Shown one piece after another: positions 55,045-64,000 of a stretch of DNA of 64,000 bases. Source of the stretch: Actinoplanes solisilvae (GTDB lineage Bacteria; Actinomycetota; Actinomycetes; Mycobacteriales; Micromonosporaceae); the NCBI RefSeq assembly GCF_003999975.1, contig NZ_RJAC01000020.1:1-64000 (forward strand), given 5' to 3'. The position numbers were made by a program, and so were the translations under genes. Below the pieces are notes generated by a model, which worked only from the letters and a program-made list of their open reading frames with translations, was not told where the DNA came from and did no database searches. Every line of letters starts with the position of its first letter. Position 1 is the stretch's first letter.

Positions 55045-56397
55045 ATGAAGACTTGGGTTCGCAAGACTCTGAGCGTGGGCGTCCTGGCCGCCGGCGCGCT
55101 GCTGTTCGCCCCGGGCGCGGCCAACGCCGACGTCCGCCAGACCACCGGCGGCAACTACGGCTTCCTCAACGGCACCCAGATCGCCGTTCCGGTGAAGGTT
55201 CCGGTCAACGTCGTCGGCAACTCGCTCGGCATCCTCGGTGTCGCCGACGCCCGCGGCGTCGGGGTCAACCACATCGAGGAGAACGGCCGTCGTGGCGGCA
55301 ACGGGCCGACCCAGGTCAGCGGGCAGAACTTCGGCCTGCTGAACGGCACCCAGGCGTACCTGCCGGTCACCGTGCCGGTGAACATCGTCGGCAACGCCGC
55401 GTCGGTGGCGGGTGTCGCCAGCGCGTCGGGCACCGGTGTCAACCGCACCGAGAGCGGCAAGCAGGGCGGCCACGACTGGAACGAAGGGCCGACCCAGCTG
55501 TCGGGCCAGAACTTCGGCCTCGGCAACGGCACGCAGATCTACGCGCCGATCGACGTCCCGATCAACGCCTGCGGCAACTCGCTCGCCATCCTCGGCGCCA
55601 GCTACGCCAACGCGGTCTGCTCGAACGACCTGCACAGCCACCGGAGCCACCGGTTCGCCCGCAAGCAGGAGAGCGTCGGCCACCGTCGCGGTGACTCGCA
55701 GGTGAGCGGCCAGAACTTCGGCGCCCTGAACGGCACCCAGCTCCTCGCGCCGATCAGCCTGCCGGTGAACCTGGCCGGCAACTCGGCCTCGGTGCTCGGT
55801 GTGGCCAGCAGCCGCGCGGTCGCCGTCAACGAGTCGACTCGTGACGACGACGTCAGCCAGGTCTCGGGCCAGAACTTCGGTCTGCTCAACGGCAGCCAGC
55901 TCGCTGTGCCGATCAACGTTCCGATCAACGTCTGCGGCAACTCGCTCGGCGTGCTCGGTGCGGCCCAGTCGGCCGCGGCCTGCGCGAACGGCGACCGTGA
56001 CGGCCGTGGCTTCGGTTTCGACCGGGACCGCGACCGCGACCGTGACGGGCACGGCCACGGCCGCCCGGGTCACGACGGCGACTTCGGCGGCGACGACTGG
56101 GACGGCGACGACTGGGACGGCGACCACGGTGACGTGGACGACGACGACGCCTACAAGGGCAACGGTGGCAGCAAGGGCAACGGCAACACCAAAGACGACG
56201 ACGACAAGAACGACGGCGACGTGCGCGGCCAGAAGGACTACGGCCAGCCCACCGACGTCGAGCCGGACGCGGTCGGCTCGGACAGCGGCGCCGACGGCGG
56301 CCGCGACGACGCGACCGAAGAGGCGTCCCCGATCTCGGACCTGACCGAGACCGTCAGCGGCGTCGGCAGCCTGGGCCTGCTCAACACGCTGCGCTGA
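55045..56397 (+). CDS. Secreted protein with five chaplin-like repeats and an acidic tail
   Basis: A 450-residue secreted protein. A signal peptide is present (KTWVRKTLSVGVLAAGALLFAPGAANA, cleavage before DV). Five repeats follow at about residues 32, 91, 152, 220 and 273, each reading G-Q/N-N-F/Y-G-x-x-N-G-T/S-Q ... P-x-x-x-P-V/I-N-x-x-G-N-S/A ... G-x-A. This matches the chaplin core (GN-x-V-x-V-P-V-x-V-P-V-N-V-C-G-N) of actinobacterial surface-active proteins. Repeats 3 and 5 have the chaplin cysteine (ACGNS, VCGNS) plus a second cysteine about 17 residues on; repeats 1, 2 and 4 do not. The C-terminal 130 residues are Asp/Gly/Lys-rich. ATG 55045 is preferred over TTG 55024. Confidence 0.75.
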   Translation: MKTWVRKTLSVGVLAAGALLFAPGAANADVRQTTGGNYGFLNGTQIAVPVKVPVNVVGNSLGILGVADARGVGVNHIEENGRRGGNGPTQVSGQNFGLLNGTQAYLPVTVPVNIVGNAASVAGVASASGTGVNRTESGKQGGHDWNEGPTQLSGQNFGLGNGTQIYAPIDVPINACGNSLAILGASYANAVCSNDLHSHRSHRFARKQESVGHRRGDSQVSGQNFGALNGTQLLAPISLPVNLAGNSASVLGVASSRAVAVNESTRDDDVSQVSGQNFGLLNGSQLAVPINVPINVCGNSLGVLGAAQSAAACANGDRDGRGFGFDRDRDRDRDGHGHGRPGHDGDFGGDDWDGDDWDGDHGDVDDDDAYKGNGGSKGNGNTKDDDDKNDGDVRGQKDYGQPTDVEPDAVGSDSGADGGRDDATEEASPISDLTETVSGVGSLGLLNTLR

Positions 56398-56520
56398 AGC
56401 TCGCCGCACCGCGGGGGACAGTGACAAGGCCGGGTCGCGCCGGTCCCGGGCGCGACCCGAACGGCGCCAGGAGGCGTCGAGCAGTAACCGGTGCCCCTCC
56501 ACGGCATCGGCAGCAGTGAA

Positions 56521-56562
56521 ACGAACGGGAGTCTCCGCCAGCGGGCGGGGGCTCCCGTTCGT
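56521..56562 (+). terminator. Hairpin terminator after the chaplin-like gene
   Basis: An 11-bp perfect inverted repeat ACGAACGGGAG / CTCCCGTTCGT (56521-56531 with 56552-56562). It separates the exported-protein genes from the carboxyltransferase promoter. Confidence 0.75.
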
Positions 56563-56597
56563 CGTTCGTTGCTGCCGATTGCCCGATGGGATACCCT

Positions 56598-56624
56598 AAC
56601 GGTCGTTAAGCTTGAACGAGCGTT
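56598..56624. promoter_or_regulatory. Two tandem putative TetR operators before the carboxyltransferase gene
   Basis: AACGGTCGTT (56598-56607) and AACGAGCGTT (56615-56624), both palindromes AACG-NN-CGTT followed by AAG, are spaced 17 bp centre to centre. They lie 22 bases before the GTG start, where a repressor would block transcription. The same element precedes tetR at 50516. Confidence 0.75.
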
Positions 56625-56645
56625 AAGGTATCCGGGAGGCTCACC

Positions 56646-58172
56646 GTGCTCGACGACGAGGCGCTTGCGCAGGTCCGCAAGCGGGTGCTGGCCGGTGGCG
56701 CCGAGCGCTACCACGCCGCCAACGCCGCGAAGGGCAAGCTCTTCGCCCGCGAACGGATCGCGCTGCTGGTCGACGAGGGCACCTTCGTCGAGGACGGGCT
56801 CTATGCCAACAGCCTGGCTGACGGACTGCCCGCCGATGGTGTGATCACCGGGATCGCCCGGGTCGACGGCCGTGAGGTCTGCCTGATGGCGAACGACTCG
56901 ACGGTCAAGGCGGGCTCCTGGGGCGCCCGTACGGTCGAAAAGATCATCCGCATCATCGAGCGGGCCGTGCAGTACGGCGTACCGATGATCTACCTGGTCG
57001 ACTCGGCCGGCGCCCGCATCACCGACCAGGTCGACCTCTTCCCGGGCCGCCGTGGCGCCGGCAAGATCTTCCACACGCAGGTCAAGGCGTCCGGCGCGAT
57101 CCCGCAGGCGTGCGCGCTCTTCGGCCCGTCGGCGGCCGGTGGGGCGTACATCCCGGCCTTCTGCGACATCGTCGCGATGGTCGACGGCAACGCGAGCATG
57201 TATCTCGGCTCCGACCGCATGGTCGAGATGGTCACCGGAGAAAAGACGACGCTCGAGGCGATGGGCGGCGCGCGGGTGCACTGTGCCGAGTCCGGCGTCG
57301 GCCACTTTCTCTGCAAGACCGAGCAGGACGCGCTCGACACCGTCCGGTCGTACCTCTCCTATCTCCCCTCGAACTGGGAGGGCAAGCCACCCGCCGTGGA
57401 GGCGAAGGCCTCGACGGGGGCCGATCTGGGCGCGCTGGTTCCGGTCAGCGAGCGCCAGGCCTTCGACATGCGGCGCTACGTCAAGGGCCTGGTCGACGAG
57501 GGTTCGTTCTTCGAGATCCAGGCGCTGTGGGCGAAGGAGCTGACGATCGGGTTCGCCCGCCTGAACGGCGAGGTGCTGGGCATCGTCGCCAACAACTCGA
57601 TGTTCAAGGGCGGGGTGCTCTTCCCCGACTCGGCCGACAAGGCTTCCCGCTTCGTGCAGCTCTGCGACGCCTTCAACGTGCCGCTGCTGTTCCTCTGTGA
57701 CGTGCCCGGCTTCATGGTCGGCTCGGCGGTCGAGAAGCAGGGCATCATCCGGCACGGCGCCAAGATGATCACCGCGATCTCGGAGGCCACGGTGCCCAAG
57801 ATCTGCGTGGTCGTCCGGAAGGCGTACGGTGCCGGTCTCTATGCCATGGCCGGGCCCGGCTTCGAGCCCGAGGCCACGATCGCGCTGCCCACCGCCAAGA
57901 TCGCGGTAATGGGCGCCGAGGCCGCGGTGAACGCGGTCTACGCCAACAAGATCGCCGCCCTCGCCACCGAGGAGGAGCGCGCCGCCTTCGTCGCCGAGCG
58001 CCGCGCGGAATACGAGCAGGACATCGACATCATGCGACTGGCCAGCGAGCTGGTCGTGGACACCGTCGTCGAACCCGGCGACCTGCGCGACGAACTCATC
58101 CGCCGCTACCACGCCGCCCGAGGCAAGGAGCGCGGGTTCGCCCGTCGCCGCCACGGCGTCACGCCCGTCTGA
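56646..58172 (+). CDS. Acyl-CoA carboxylase carboxyltransferase (beta) subunit
   Basis: A 508-residue carboxyltransferase of the PccB/AccD family with both crotonase-like halves: the ARERIALLVDEGTF opening, MIYLVDSAGARITDQVDLFPGRRGAG, FGPSAAGGAYIPAF, and in the second half LFLCDVPGFMVGSAVEKQGIIRHGAKM and RKAYGAGLYAMAGPGF. It moves carboxyl from biotin to an acyl-CoA; the cluster context suggests methylcrotonyl- or geranyl-type acyl-CoAs. GTG 56646 has GGGAGG at 56634-56639. The acyl-CoA dehydrogenase follows 13 bases later. Confidence 0.93.
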   Translation: MLDDEALAQVRKRVLAGGAERYHAANAAKGKLFARERIALLVDEGTFVEDGLYANSLADGLPADGVITGIARVDGREVCLMANDSTVKAGSWGARTVEKIIRIIERAVQYGVPMIYLVDSAGARITDQVDLFPGRRGAGKIFHTQVKASGAIPQACALFGPSAAGGAYIPAFCDIVAMVDGNASMYLGSDRMVEMVTGEKTTLEAMGGARVHCAESGVGHFLCKTEQDALDTVRSYLSYLPSNWEGKPPAVEAKASTGADLGALVPVSERQAFDMRRYVKGLVDEGSFFEIQALWAKELTIGFARLNGEVLGIVANNSMFKGGVLFPDSADKASRFVQLCDAFNVPLLFLCDVPGFMVGSAVEKQGIIRHGAKMITAISEATVPKICVVVRKAYGAGLYAMAGPGFEPEATIALPTAKIAVMGAEAAVNAVYANKIAALATEEERAAFVAERRAEYEQDIDIMRLASELVVDTVVEPGDLRDELIRRYHAARGKERGFARRRHGVTPV

Positions 58173-58185
58173 CAGGAGCACTCTC

Positions 58186-59343
<1,158 letters not shown>

Positions 59344-59432
59344 CGGCTTTTGCGAGCAGGATTTCGGTCCGCTTTCCGACAAGGGCGGATCTCTGCTCGC
59401 CGGGTTGGTAAAGGCACCCTAAGTTCGTTGTC

Positions 59433-61892
59433 ATGGGGGAAGTAAACGCGCCGGACCAGGGTAGATCCGGGTTCGACGTCGTGCTGCGACGGCAGCGGCT
59501 GCGCGCCAAGCTGACCCAGGAAGAACTGGCCACCCGGGCCGGCGTCGGCGTACGCACGGTTCGCGACCTCGAGCGCGGCCGGGCGTCCCGCCCCCAGCGC
59601 ACCACGATCGAGCTGCTGGCCAACGCGCTCGGCCTGATCACCGCCGAGCGCGAGGCCTTCCTCGCCGCGGCTCGTGGACAGTCCACCGAGGACCGGCTCC
59701 CGCCCACCGGTTTCCAGCGCGTGCTGCCGACCGGCGACCTGATCGGCCGCGACGACGACCTCGCCGAGATGACGGCCCAGATCACCACGCCCGACGGGCC
59801 GCGCGGCATAACCCTGGTGGGACTCGCCGGTGTCGGCAAGACCAGCCTTGCCATCACGGCCGCCCACCGGGCGGCCGTCGCATATCCGGGCGGTGTCGCC
59901 GGCATCGTGGTCACCGACAACTGCACGGTCGGCGAGTTGCTCGGCAGCGTTGCCGCCGAGTTCGGCGTGGGCCGTCCCGATGATCTGCCGGGCCGCTTCG
60001 GCGACCGGGCTGCCCTGGTCTTCGTCGACGCCGTCGAACGATCGCCGGACGCGACCGCCGAGATGCTGGCCCGGCTGCTTGAACGACTGCCGACGCTGCG
60101 GTTCCTCGCCACCGGTCGTCATCCGGTCGGGCTCAGCGTCGAACGGGTGTGGCCGTTGGCACCGCTCACCGCGCCGCCGCCCGACACCGCGAACACCCTT
60201 GCGGACGTGGTGGCGTACCCGGCTGTGGCTCTTTTTCTGGAACGCCTCGGCCGCGTGCGCCACACCGAGCCGGAGCCCGACGAGGTCGCGGCCCTGGCCA
60301 CGCTGGTGCGCCGGCTCGGCGGCCTGCCGCTCGCGATCGAACTGGCGGCGGCCCGGGGCCGCGTGCTCACCATCCCCGAGATCCTGGACCGGTACGGCAA
60401 CCGCGTGCTCGATCTCGACCGGCCGGGCTCCCGCGACCCGCTGGTCTCGCTGCGTGACGCCGTGGCGGCCAGCTATCGGCTGCTCAACCCGCAGGAGCAG
60501 CGCGCCCTGCGACGACTGGGCATGTTCCGCTACCGCTGGTCGATCGACCTGGCCGAGCAGCTCATCGACGACCCGCGCACCGACGTCGTGCACCTGCTCG
60601 ACCGCCTTCTCGAACTCGGCCTGCTCAGCGTGCGCGGCAGCCGACCCTTCCGGTTCCGGCTGCTCGACGTGGTGCGCGACTACGCCGCCGAGCGCGCGGC
60701 CGCCGAAGGGGAGCTGACCGAGAGCCGGCGACGGCACGCGCGGGTGCTCGCCGACCTGGCCCAGCACATCTGGCCCGATCTGGCCGGCACCCACCTGCCC
60801 GAGGCCGCAGGACGGCTCGACGACGTGGCCGGCGACTTCGGGACGGCGCTGGCCTACGCGGCGGGCGACGATCCGCACACCGCGCTGCGTCTGGCGGCGG
60901 CCCTGCCACGCTGGTGGCGGTTCCGCGGGAGGGACGTGACCGGTCGTCAGTGGCTGCGACGGCTGCTCGACGACCCGCGCACCGCCGACGCCGACCCGGC
61001 CACCCGGGCCTGGGCACGCATCGGCCTGGCCCAGCTCGCCCGCGAGCACGGCGCCGGCGCGGAGGAACTCGAGTCGACCACCGAGGCGCTGGCCGACTTC
61101 GTGCGGCTGGACGACATCGCCGGCCAGCTCACGGCGCATGCACAGCTGGCGGCCCTATGGATGAGCACGGGCGAGTTCGACCGGGCGCGGGGGCACGGCG
61201 AGGAGGCGCTGCTGCTGGCCCAGCGCGGCGGGCACGACCGCGACCTGGCGGTGGCCGAGAACAACCTGGTCTGGCACGAGATCCGGCAGGGCGATCTGGA
61301 CGCGGCGCGCCTTCGGCTGGCGGCGGTCGATCGGCTGGCCGGGCGGTGCGGGGAACAGCGGCTCAAGGCGCTGGCCCAGGCGAATCTGGCCGAGGTGGCG
61401 CGGCTCGACGGACGGCTTGAGGAGGCCGAGCGGTTGGCCCGCGGCGCGATGATCGAGCTGAACGAGCTGGGGGATCCCGGGCACCGTCGACGGTTGCTGG
61501 CGACACTGGGGCTGGCGCTGGCCGAGTTGGGGCGGGTCGACGAGGCGGCCGCGGTGCTCGTGCAGCTGGGGTCGGCGTCGGGGCCCGCCGGGGACAGCGT
61601 GCAGGACGGGCCGGGCGCTGTGGTCGAAGGGGCGATCGCATTGCAGCGTGGGGAACCCAAGCGGGCGGCCGACAACTTCGCGCGGGCCGCCGAGGCGTAC
61701 GACGGGACTCATGATCCGCGGGATGTGGTGGAGGCGCTCGTCGGGTTGATCGTGAGCACGCCGGACGGCGACGAGAAGAGTGTGGCGATTCGGCGGCTGG
61801 GCGAGATGTGCCGTTCGAGCGGCATCATGCTGCTGCCCCGAGAGGTCGAACGCCTCGGGCCCCGGACTGTCGCCGAGGTGCTGGGAGCCTGA
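59433..61892 (+). CDS. XRE-NB-ARC-TPR STAND regulator
   Basis: An 819-residue protein. An N-terminal Cro/C1-type helix-turn-helix (LRAKLTQEELATRAGVGVRTVRDLERG, residues about 24-50) is followed by an NB-ARC-type ATPase with P-loop GLAGVGKTSLA (about 130-140), a Walker-B-like ALVFVDAVE, the GLPLAIELAAARG motif (about 298) and a winged-helix part. A C-terminal half of TPR-like repeats runs from about 470 to 790 (LAQANLAEVARLDGRLEEAERLARGA). Such STAND proteins are ATP-switched transcription regulators; the signal is unknown. It follows the acyl-CoA dehydrogenase gene after 89 bases, perhaps as an independent unit. Confidence 0.88.
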   Translation: MGEVNAPDQGRSGFDVVLRRQRLRAKLTQEELATRAGVGVRTVRDLERGRASRPQRTTIELLANALGLITAEREAFLAAARGQSTEDRLPPTGFQRVLPTGDLIGRDDDLAEMTAQITTPDGPRGITLVGLAGVGKTSLAITAAHRAAVAYPGGVAGIVVTDNCTVGELLGSVAAEFGVGRPDDLPGRFGDRAALVFVDAVERSPDATAEMLARLLERLPTLRFLATGRHPVGLSVERVWPLAPLTAPPPDTANTLADVVAYPAVALFLERLGRVRHTEPEPDEVAALATLVRRLGGLPLAIELAAARGRVLTIPEILDRYGNRVLDLDRPGSRDPLVSLRDAVAASYRLLNPQEQRALRRLGMFRYRWSIDLAEQLIDDPRTDVVHLLDRLLELGLLSVRGSRPFRFRLLDVVRDYAAERAAAEGELTESRRRHARVLADLAQHIWPDLAGTHLPEAAGRLDDVAGDFGTALAYAAGDDPHTALRLAAALPRWWRFRGRDVTGRQWLRRLLDDPRTADADPATRAWARIGLAQLAREHGAGAEELESTTEALADFVRLDDIAGQLTAHAQLAALWMSTGEFDRARGHGEEALLLAQRGGHDRDLAVAENNLVWHEIRQGDLDAARLRLAAVDRLAGRCGEQRLKALAQANLAEVARLDGRLEEAERLARGAMIELNELGDPGHRRRLLATLGLALAELGRVDEAAAVLVQLGSASGPAGDSVQDGPGAVVEGAIALQRGEPKRAADNFARAAEAYDGTHDPRDVVEALVGLIVSTPDGDEKSVAIRRLGEMCRSSGIMLLPREVERLGPRTVAEVLGA

Positions 61893-62223
61893 GCCAGCCC
61901 TGTTTCAAGTGACTGGCGGCTGAGAGGGGCTGGTCGGGCGCGGACGGTCGGCGTTGCGTGCCCCCCACGCGCCGACCGTCGCAACGCCCGCCAGTTACGC
62001 GGCGAGAACGAAGCTCCCCCGTCAAGCCCCGCTGTCGCCTCGGTCGCGCCGCATCCCCCTGCGTGGATCACAGTAGCCGCGGGCGACCGGCCAACCCGAG
62101 AGATTTGTCCGTTTGAGGCCGTGAGTCGACCGGTTCTGCCGGTACTTCTGCCGGTTGCCCGCATAACCTGCGGTCAGTCCGTCACCGACCGTTTCGTGGC
62201 GACTTCGCCGGGTGCCCAACGGA
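61893..62223. other. Intergenic region with a structured element
   Basis: This 331-base spacer lies between two convergent genes and has no convincing frame. Its left part holds the nested inverted repeats described at 61912-61995. The right half (61996-62223) shows nothing I can identify. Confidence 0.6.
61912..61995. ncRNA. Candidate structured RNA or bidirectional terminator
   Basis: An outer 8-bp pair (ACTGGCGG 61912-61919 with CCGCCAGT 61988-61995) encloses two crossing pairs: GACGGTCGGCG (61943-61953) with CGCCGACCGTC (61970-61980), and GCGTTGCG (61951-61958) with CGCAACGC (61980-61987). The two inner pairs overlap in order A-B-A'-B', so they form either alternative hairpins or a pseudoknot. 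Termination for the flanking convergent genes is the simplest role. Confidence 0.45.
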
Positions 62224-62712
62224 TCAAGCCGCAGGCTGCTCCTCGGCGTCCATGCCCGCGGTCGCGCACGGGTTGACCGCGTCGCGGATCTTGCGCAGCG
62301 ACGCGAGCATGTCGTCGAGCTGCTCAGGGGTGAGCTGGCCGATGAACCACTGCTGGAGCAGTTCGAGGTGGCCGGGAAGAACCTCGTCGAGGCGGCCCAC
62401 GCCCTCGTCGGTGATCACGGCGAACGAGCTGCGACGGTCGCTGGCGCAGGCCTCGCGGCGCACCAGGCCGTCCCGGTCCATGCGGTCGACGACACGGGTG
62501 ACGCCGCTGGTGGACAGCGAGGTCTGAGCGGCCAGGTCGGTCATGCGCAGCCGACGGCCGGGCGAGCGGGCGAGGCGCATGAGCACCTCGAACTCGACGC
62601 CGGAGAGCCGGTGCTCCTCGAATTGGGCGTTGAAGCGATTGGTCAGCCCCGTGAACGCCTCGGCGAACAGGCCGAACGCGGTGAAACGGGGGTCATCGAG
62701 ATCCGTACTCAC
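62224..62712 (-). CDS. MarR family transcriptional regulator
   Basis: A 162-residue winged-helix protein: LSGVEFEVLMRLARSPGRRLRMTDLAAQTSLSTSGVTRVVDRMDRDGLVRREACASDRRSSFAVITDEGVGRL, the full MarR DNA-binding region with the D-R-R wing. The C-terminal helices form the dimer. It has two cysteines (ACASD and NPCAT), so redox sensing is possible. GTG 62712 is preferred over the longer frame. It is divergent from yceI with a 101-base spacer, the usual arrangement when MarR represses both. Confidence 0.92.
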   Translation of the reverse strand: MSTDLDDPRFTAFGLFAEAFTGLTNRFNAQFEEHRLSGVEFEVLMRLARSPGRRLRMTDLAAQTSLSTSGVTRVVDRMDRDGLVRREACASDRRSSFAVITDEGVGRLDEVLPGHLELLQQWFIGQLTPEQLDDMLASLRKIRDAVNPCATAGMDAEEQPAA

Positions 62713-62732
62713 GACTCCATCGTACACGTCCC

Positions 62733-62761
62733 TTGACAGCGGGAATGTTGCTTGGCATATT
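62733..62761 (+). promoter_or_regulatory. Promoter of yceI
   Basis: TTGACA at 62733-62738 and CATATT at 62756-62761 with a 17-base spacer match a housekeeping sigma promoter, 53 bases before the yceI start. The marR-yceI spacer would hold the MarR site. I could not identify a clean palindrome. Confidence 0.65.
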
Positions 62762-62813
62762 GTTGTTCCGTCAGACAAACACCGACCGCCCGTGCTTGAG
62801 AGAAGGAACAGTC

Positions 62814-63392
62814 ATGACCGAGTCCGTCGCCAACACCCGTGCGTTCGAGGGTCTGCAGATCCCGGCCGCCGGCACGTACGACCTGGATGCCGCGCACAAG
62901 CGGGTCGGCTTTGTGGCGCGACACCTCATGGTCAGCAAGGTCCGCGGGCAGTTCGCGGACGCCTCGGCCACGATCACCATCGGCGAGGACCCGCTGCAGT
63001 CCTCGGTCACCGCGACGATCAACACCGCGAGCATCACCACCGGCCAGGTCGACCGCGACAACCACCTGCGCAGCGGCGACTTCTTCGAGGCCGAGAAGTA
63101 CCCGGTCATGACCTACCGCAGCACCGGCATCAAGAGCCACGCGGGCGGCGAGTTCGTCCTCGACGGTGAGCTCACGATCAAGGACATCACCAAGCCGGTC
63201 GAGCTGGTCGTCGAGTTCGAGGGCGCCGGCAGCAGCCCCTCCGGCCAGGGCGTCTTCGGCTTCAGCGCGACCGCCGAGATCGACCGCGAGGAGTGGGGCC
63301 TGACCTGGAACATGGCCCTCGAGAGCGGCGGCGTCATGGTCAGCCGCAAGATCAAGATTGAGATCGAGGGCGAGGGCGTACGCCGCGCCTGA
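62814..63392 (+). CDS. YceI family lipid-binding protein
   Basis: A 192-residue YceI beta-barrel: GTYDLDAAHKRVGFVARHLMVSKVRGQF, NTASITTGQVDRDNHLRSGDFFEAEKYPVMTYRST, and DGELTIKDITKPVELVVEF. The fold binds isoprenoid-type lipids. There is no signal peptide, so it is a cytoplasmic actinobacterial type. ATG 62814 has AGAAGGA just upstream. It is divergent from marR, and lipid or stress-dependent expression is likely (inference). Confidence 0.93.
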   Translation: MTESVANTRAFEGLQIPAAGTYDLDAAHKRVGFVARHLMVSKVRGQFADASATITIGEDPLQSSVTATINTASITTGQVDRDNHLRSGDFFEAEKYPVMTYRSTGIKSHAGGEFVLDGELTIKDITKPVELVVEFEGAGSSPSGQGVFGFSATAEIDREEWGLTWNMALESGGVMVSRKIKIEIEGEGVRRA

Positions 63393-63542
63393 TCTTCACG
63401 GTCCACAGTCGAGCCGCCGTCCGGATGCCCGGGCGGCGGCTCGTTGTCGTGTGGCGCGACCTCGGCCGGGGGTGGCAAGGTAGACCGAGCGCAAGCAGTC
63501 GCTCACGCAGTGGTGATCCACGTCCCCGGCTCGGGAGGGTAA

Positions 63543-64000
63543 GTGGGCAACGAGTTCGCCCCCGAAGATCGTGTCGTCCATCGCCGGAAGGTGCGGCAGT
63601 GCCTAGACGTCCTGGCCGAGATGCTCGACAACGGTGCCTTTGTCAGCCGCGACGGCATGACCGGCCTCGAGATCGAGCTCAACCTGATCGACGCGAACGG
63701 CCGGCCCGCGATGCGCAACGCCGAGGTGCTGGCCCTGCTGGGCGACCCGGCGTTCCAGACCGAACTGGGCCGGTTCAACGTCGAGCTCAACGCGGCCCCC
63801 CGGTCGATCGCCGGCCACGGCTTCGGTGACTACGAGCGTGACCTGCTCGAAAGTCTGGGCCGGGCGGCCGAGCGAGCGGCCAAGGCCGACTGCGGTCTCG
63901 TGCTGATCGGCATGCTGCCGACGCTGTCCCCCGACGACCTGGTGCTCGAAAATCTCAGCGCCAGCGACCGCTATCGCCTGCTCAACGACTCGATGGCCGG
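63543..64000 (+). CDS. Glutamate-cysteine ligase-like protein, N-terminal part (partial)
   Basis: A frame open from GTG 63543 to the right edge (152 codons seen) with a strong GGGAGGG site at 63533-63539. The sequence GMTGLEIELNLID and FQTELGRFNVELNAAPR is the GCS2-family ATP/glutamate-binding opening. The gene would continue beyond the window; family members of this type are about 480-500 residues. It probably joins glutamate to an amine or cysteine. Redox-thiol synthesis in actinobacteria uses mycothiol, so a true glutathione role is not assumed. Confidence 0.75.
   Translation, partial: MGNEFAPEDRVVHRRKVRQCLDVLAEMLDNGAFVSRDGMTGLEIELNLIDANGRPAMRNAEVLALLGDPAFQTELGRFNVELNAAPRSIAGHGFGDYERDLLESLGRAAERAAKADCGLVLIGMLPTLSPDDLVLENLSASDRYRLLNDSMA

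Overview
The window is a 64 kb piece of a GC-rich actinobacterial chromosome centred on the replication origin. The order trxB-trxA-cwlM ... parB-parA-rsmG-khpB-yidC-yidD-rnpA-rpmH | dnaA-oriC-dnaN-gnd-recF-dciA-gyrB-gyrA-DUF3566-tRNA-Ile-tRNA-Ala is the classic actinobacterial oriC block. The gnd gene between dnaN and recF, the DUF3566 and DLW-39 genes after gyrA and the chaplin-like surface protein together suggest the Micromonosporaceae (an Actinoplanes-like organism). That assignment is inferred from gene order and protein style, not from a search.

Left part (1-7.3 kb): the end of trxB, trxA, a CwlM-type amidase, a convergent GNAT protein, a PLP aminotransferase overlapping a D-Ala-D-Ala ligase-like gene, a DUF4259 fusion protein, and a HIT-like protein with an Arg-Asp-Gln repeat tail. 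From 7.26 to 12.96 kb no convincing gene is visible. This stretch holds seven parS sites (GTTTCACGTGAAAC), a group of DnaA boxes interleaved with two of them, and two simple-repeat tracts. It looks like a centromere region next to parAB. Two further parS sites lie inside the long N-terminal extension of parA, and a variant one lies at 40.7 kb.

Origin part (13-36 kb): the leftward operon from rpmH to parB encodes ribosomal protein L34, RNase P protein, membrane insertion factors, a KH-domain RNA-binding protein, the 16S rRNA methyltransferase and the segregation proteins. ParA and RsmG both carry long low-complexity N-terminal extensions. oriC lies between dnaA and dnaN, with at least six perfect DnaA boxes and several near-perfect ones. 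The rightward genes encode the sliding clamp, RecF, a DciA-like helicase loader and DNA gyrase.

Right part (36-64 kb): housekeeping and accessory genes, including cyclopropane synthase, NUDIX, YbaK, DsbA/FrnE, SufE, CBS, ProRS, SGNH hydrolase and rhodanese. An HSP90-like ATPase is translationally coupled to a large TPR protein. An acyl-CoA carboxylase / HMG-CoA lyase / acyl-CoA dehydrogenase cluster follows, with a TetR regulator. A shared palindrome, AACG-NN-CGTT, lies before tetR and twice before the carboxyltransferase gene. Two exported-protein genes, one with five chaplin-like repeats, split this cluster. The window ends with an XRE-NB-ARC-TPR regulator, a divergent marR/yceI pair and the start of a glutamate-cysteine ligase-like gene.

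Short tandem repeats (6, 7, 9, 17, 18, 25 and 27 bp units) are unusually common both in intergenic DNA and in disordered protein tails.
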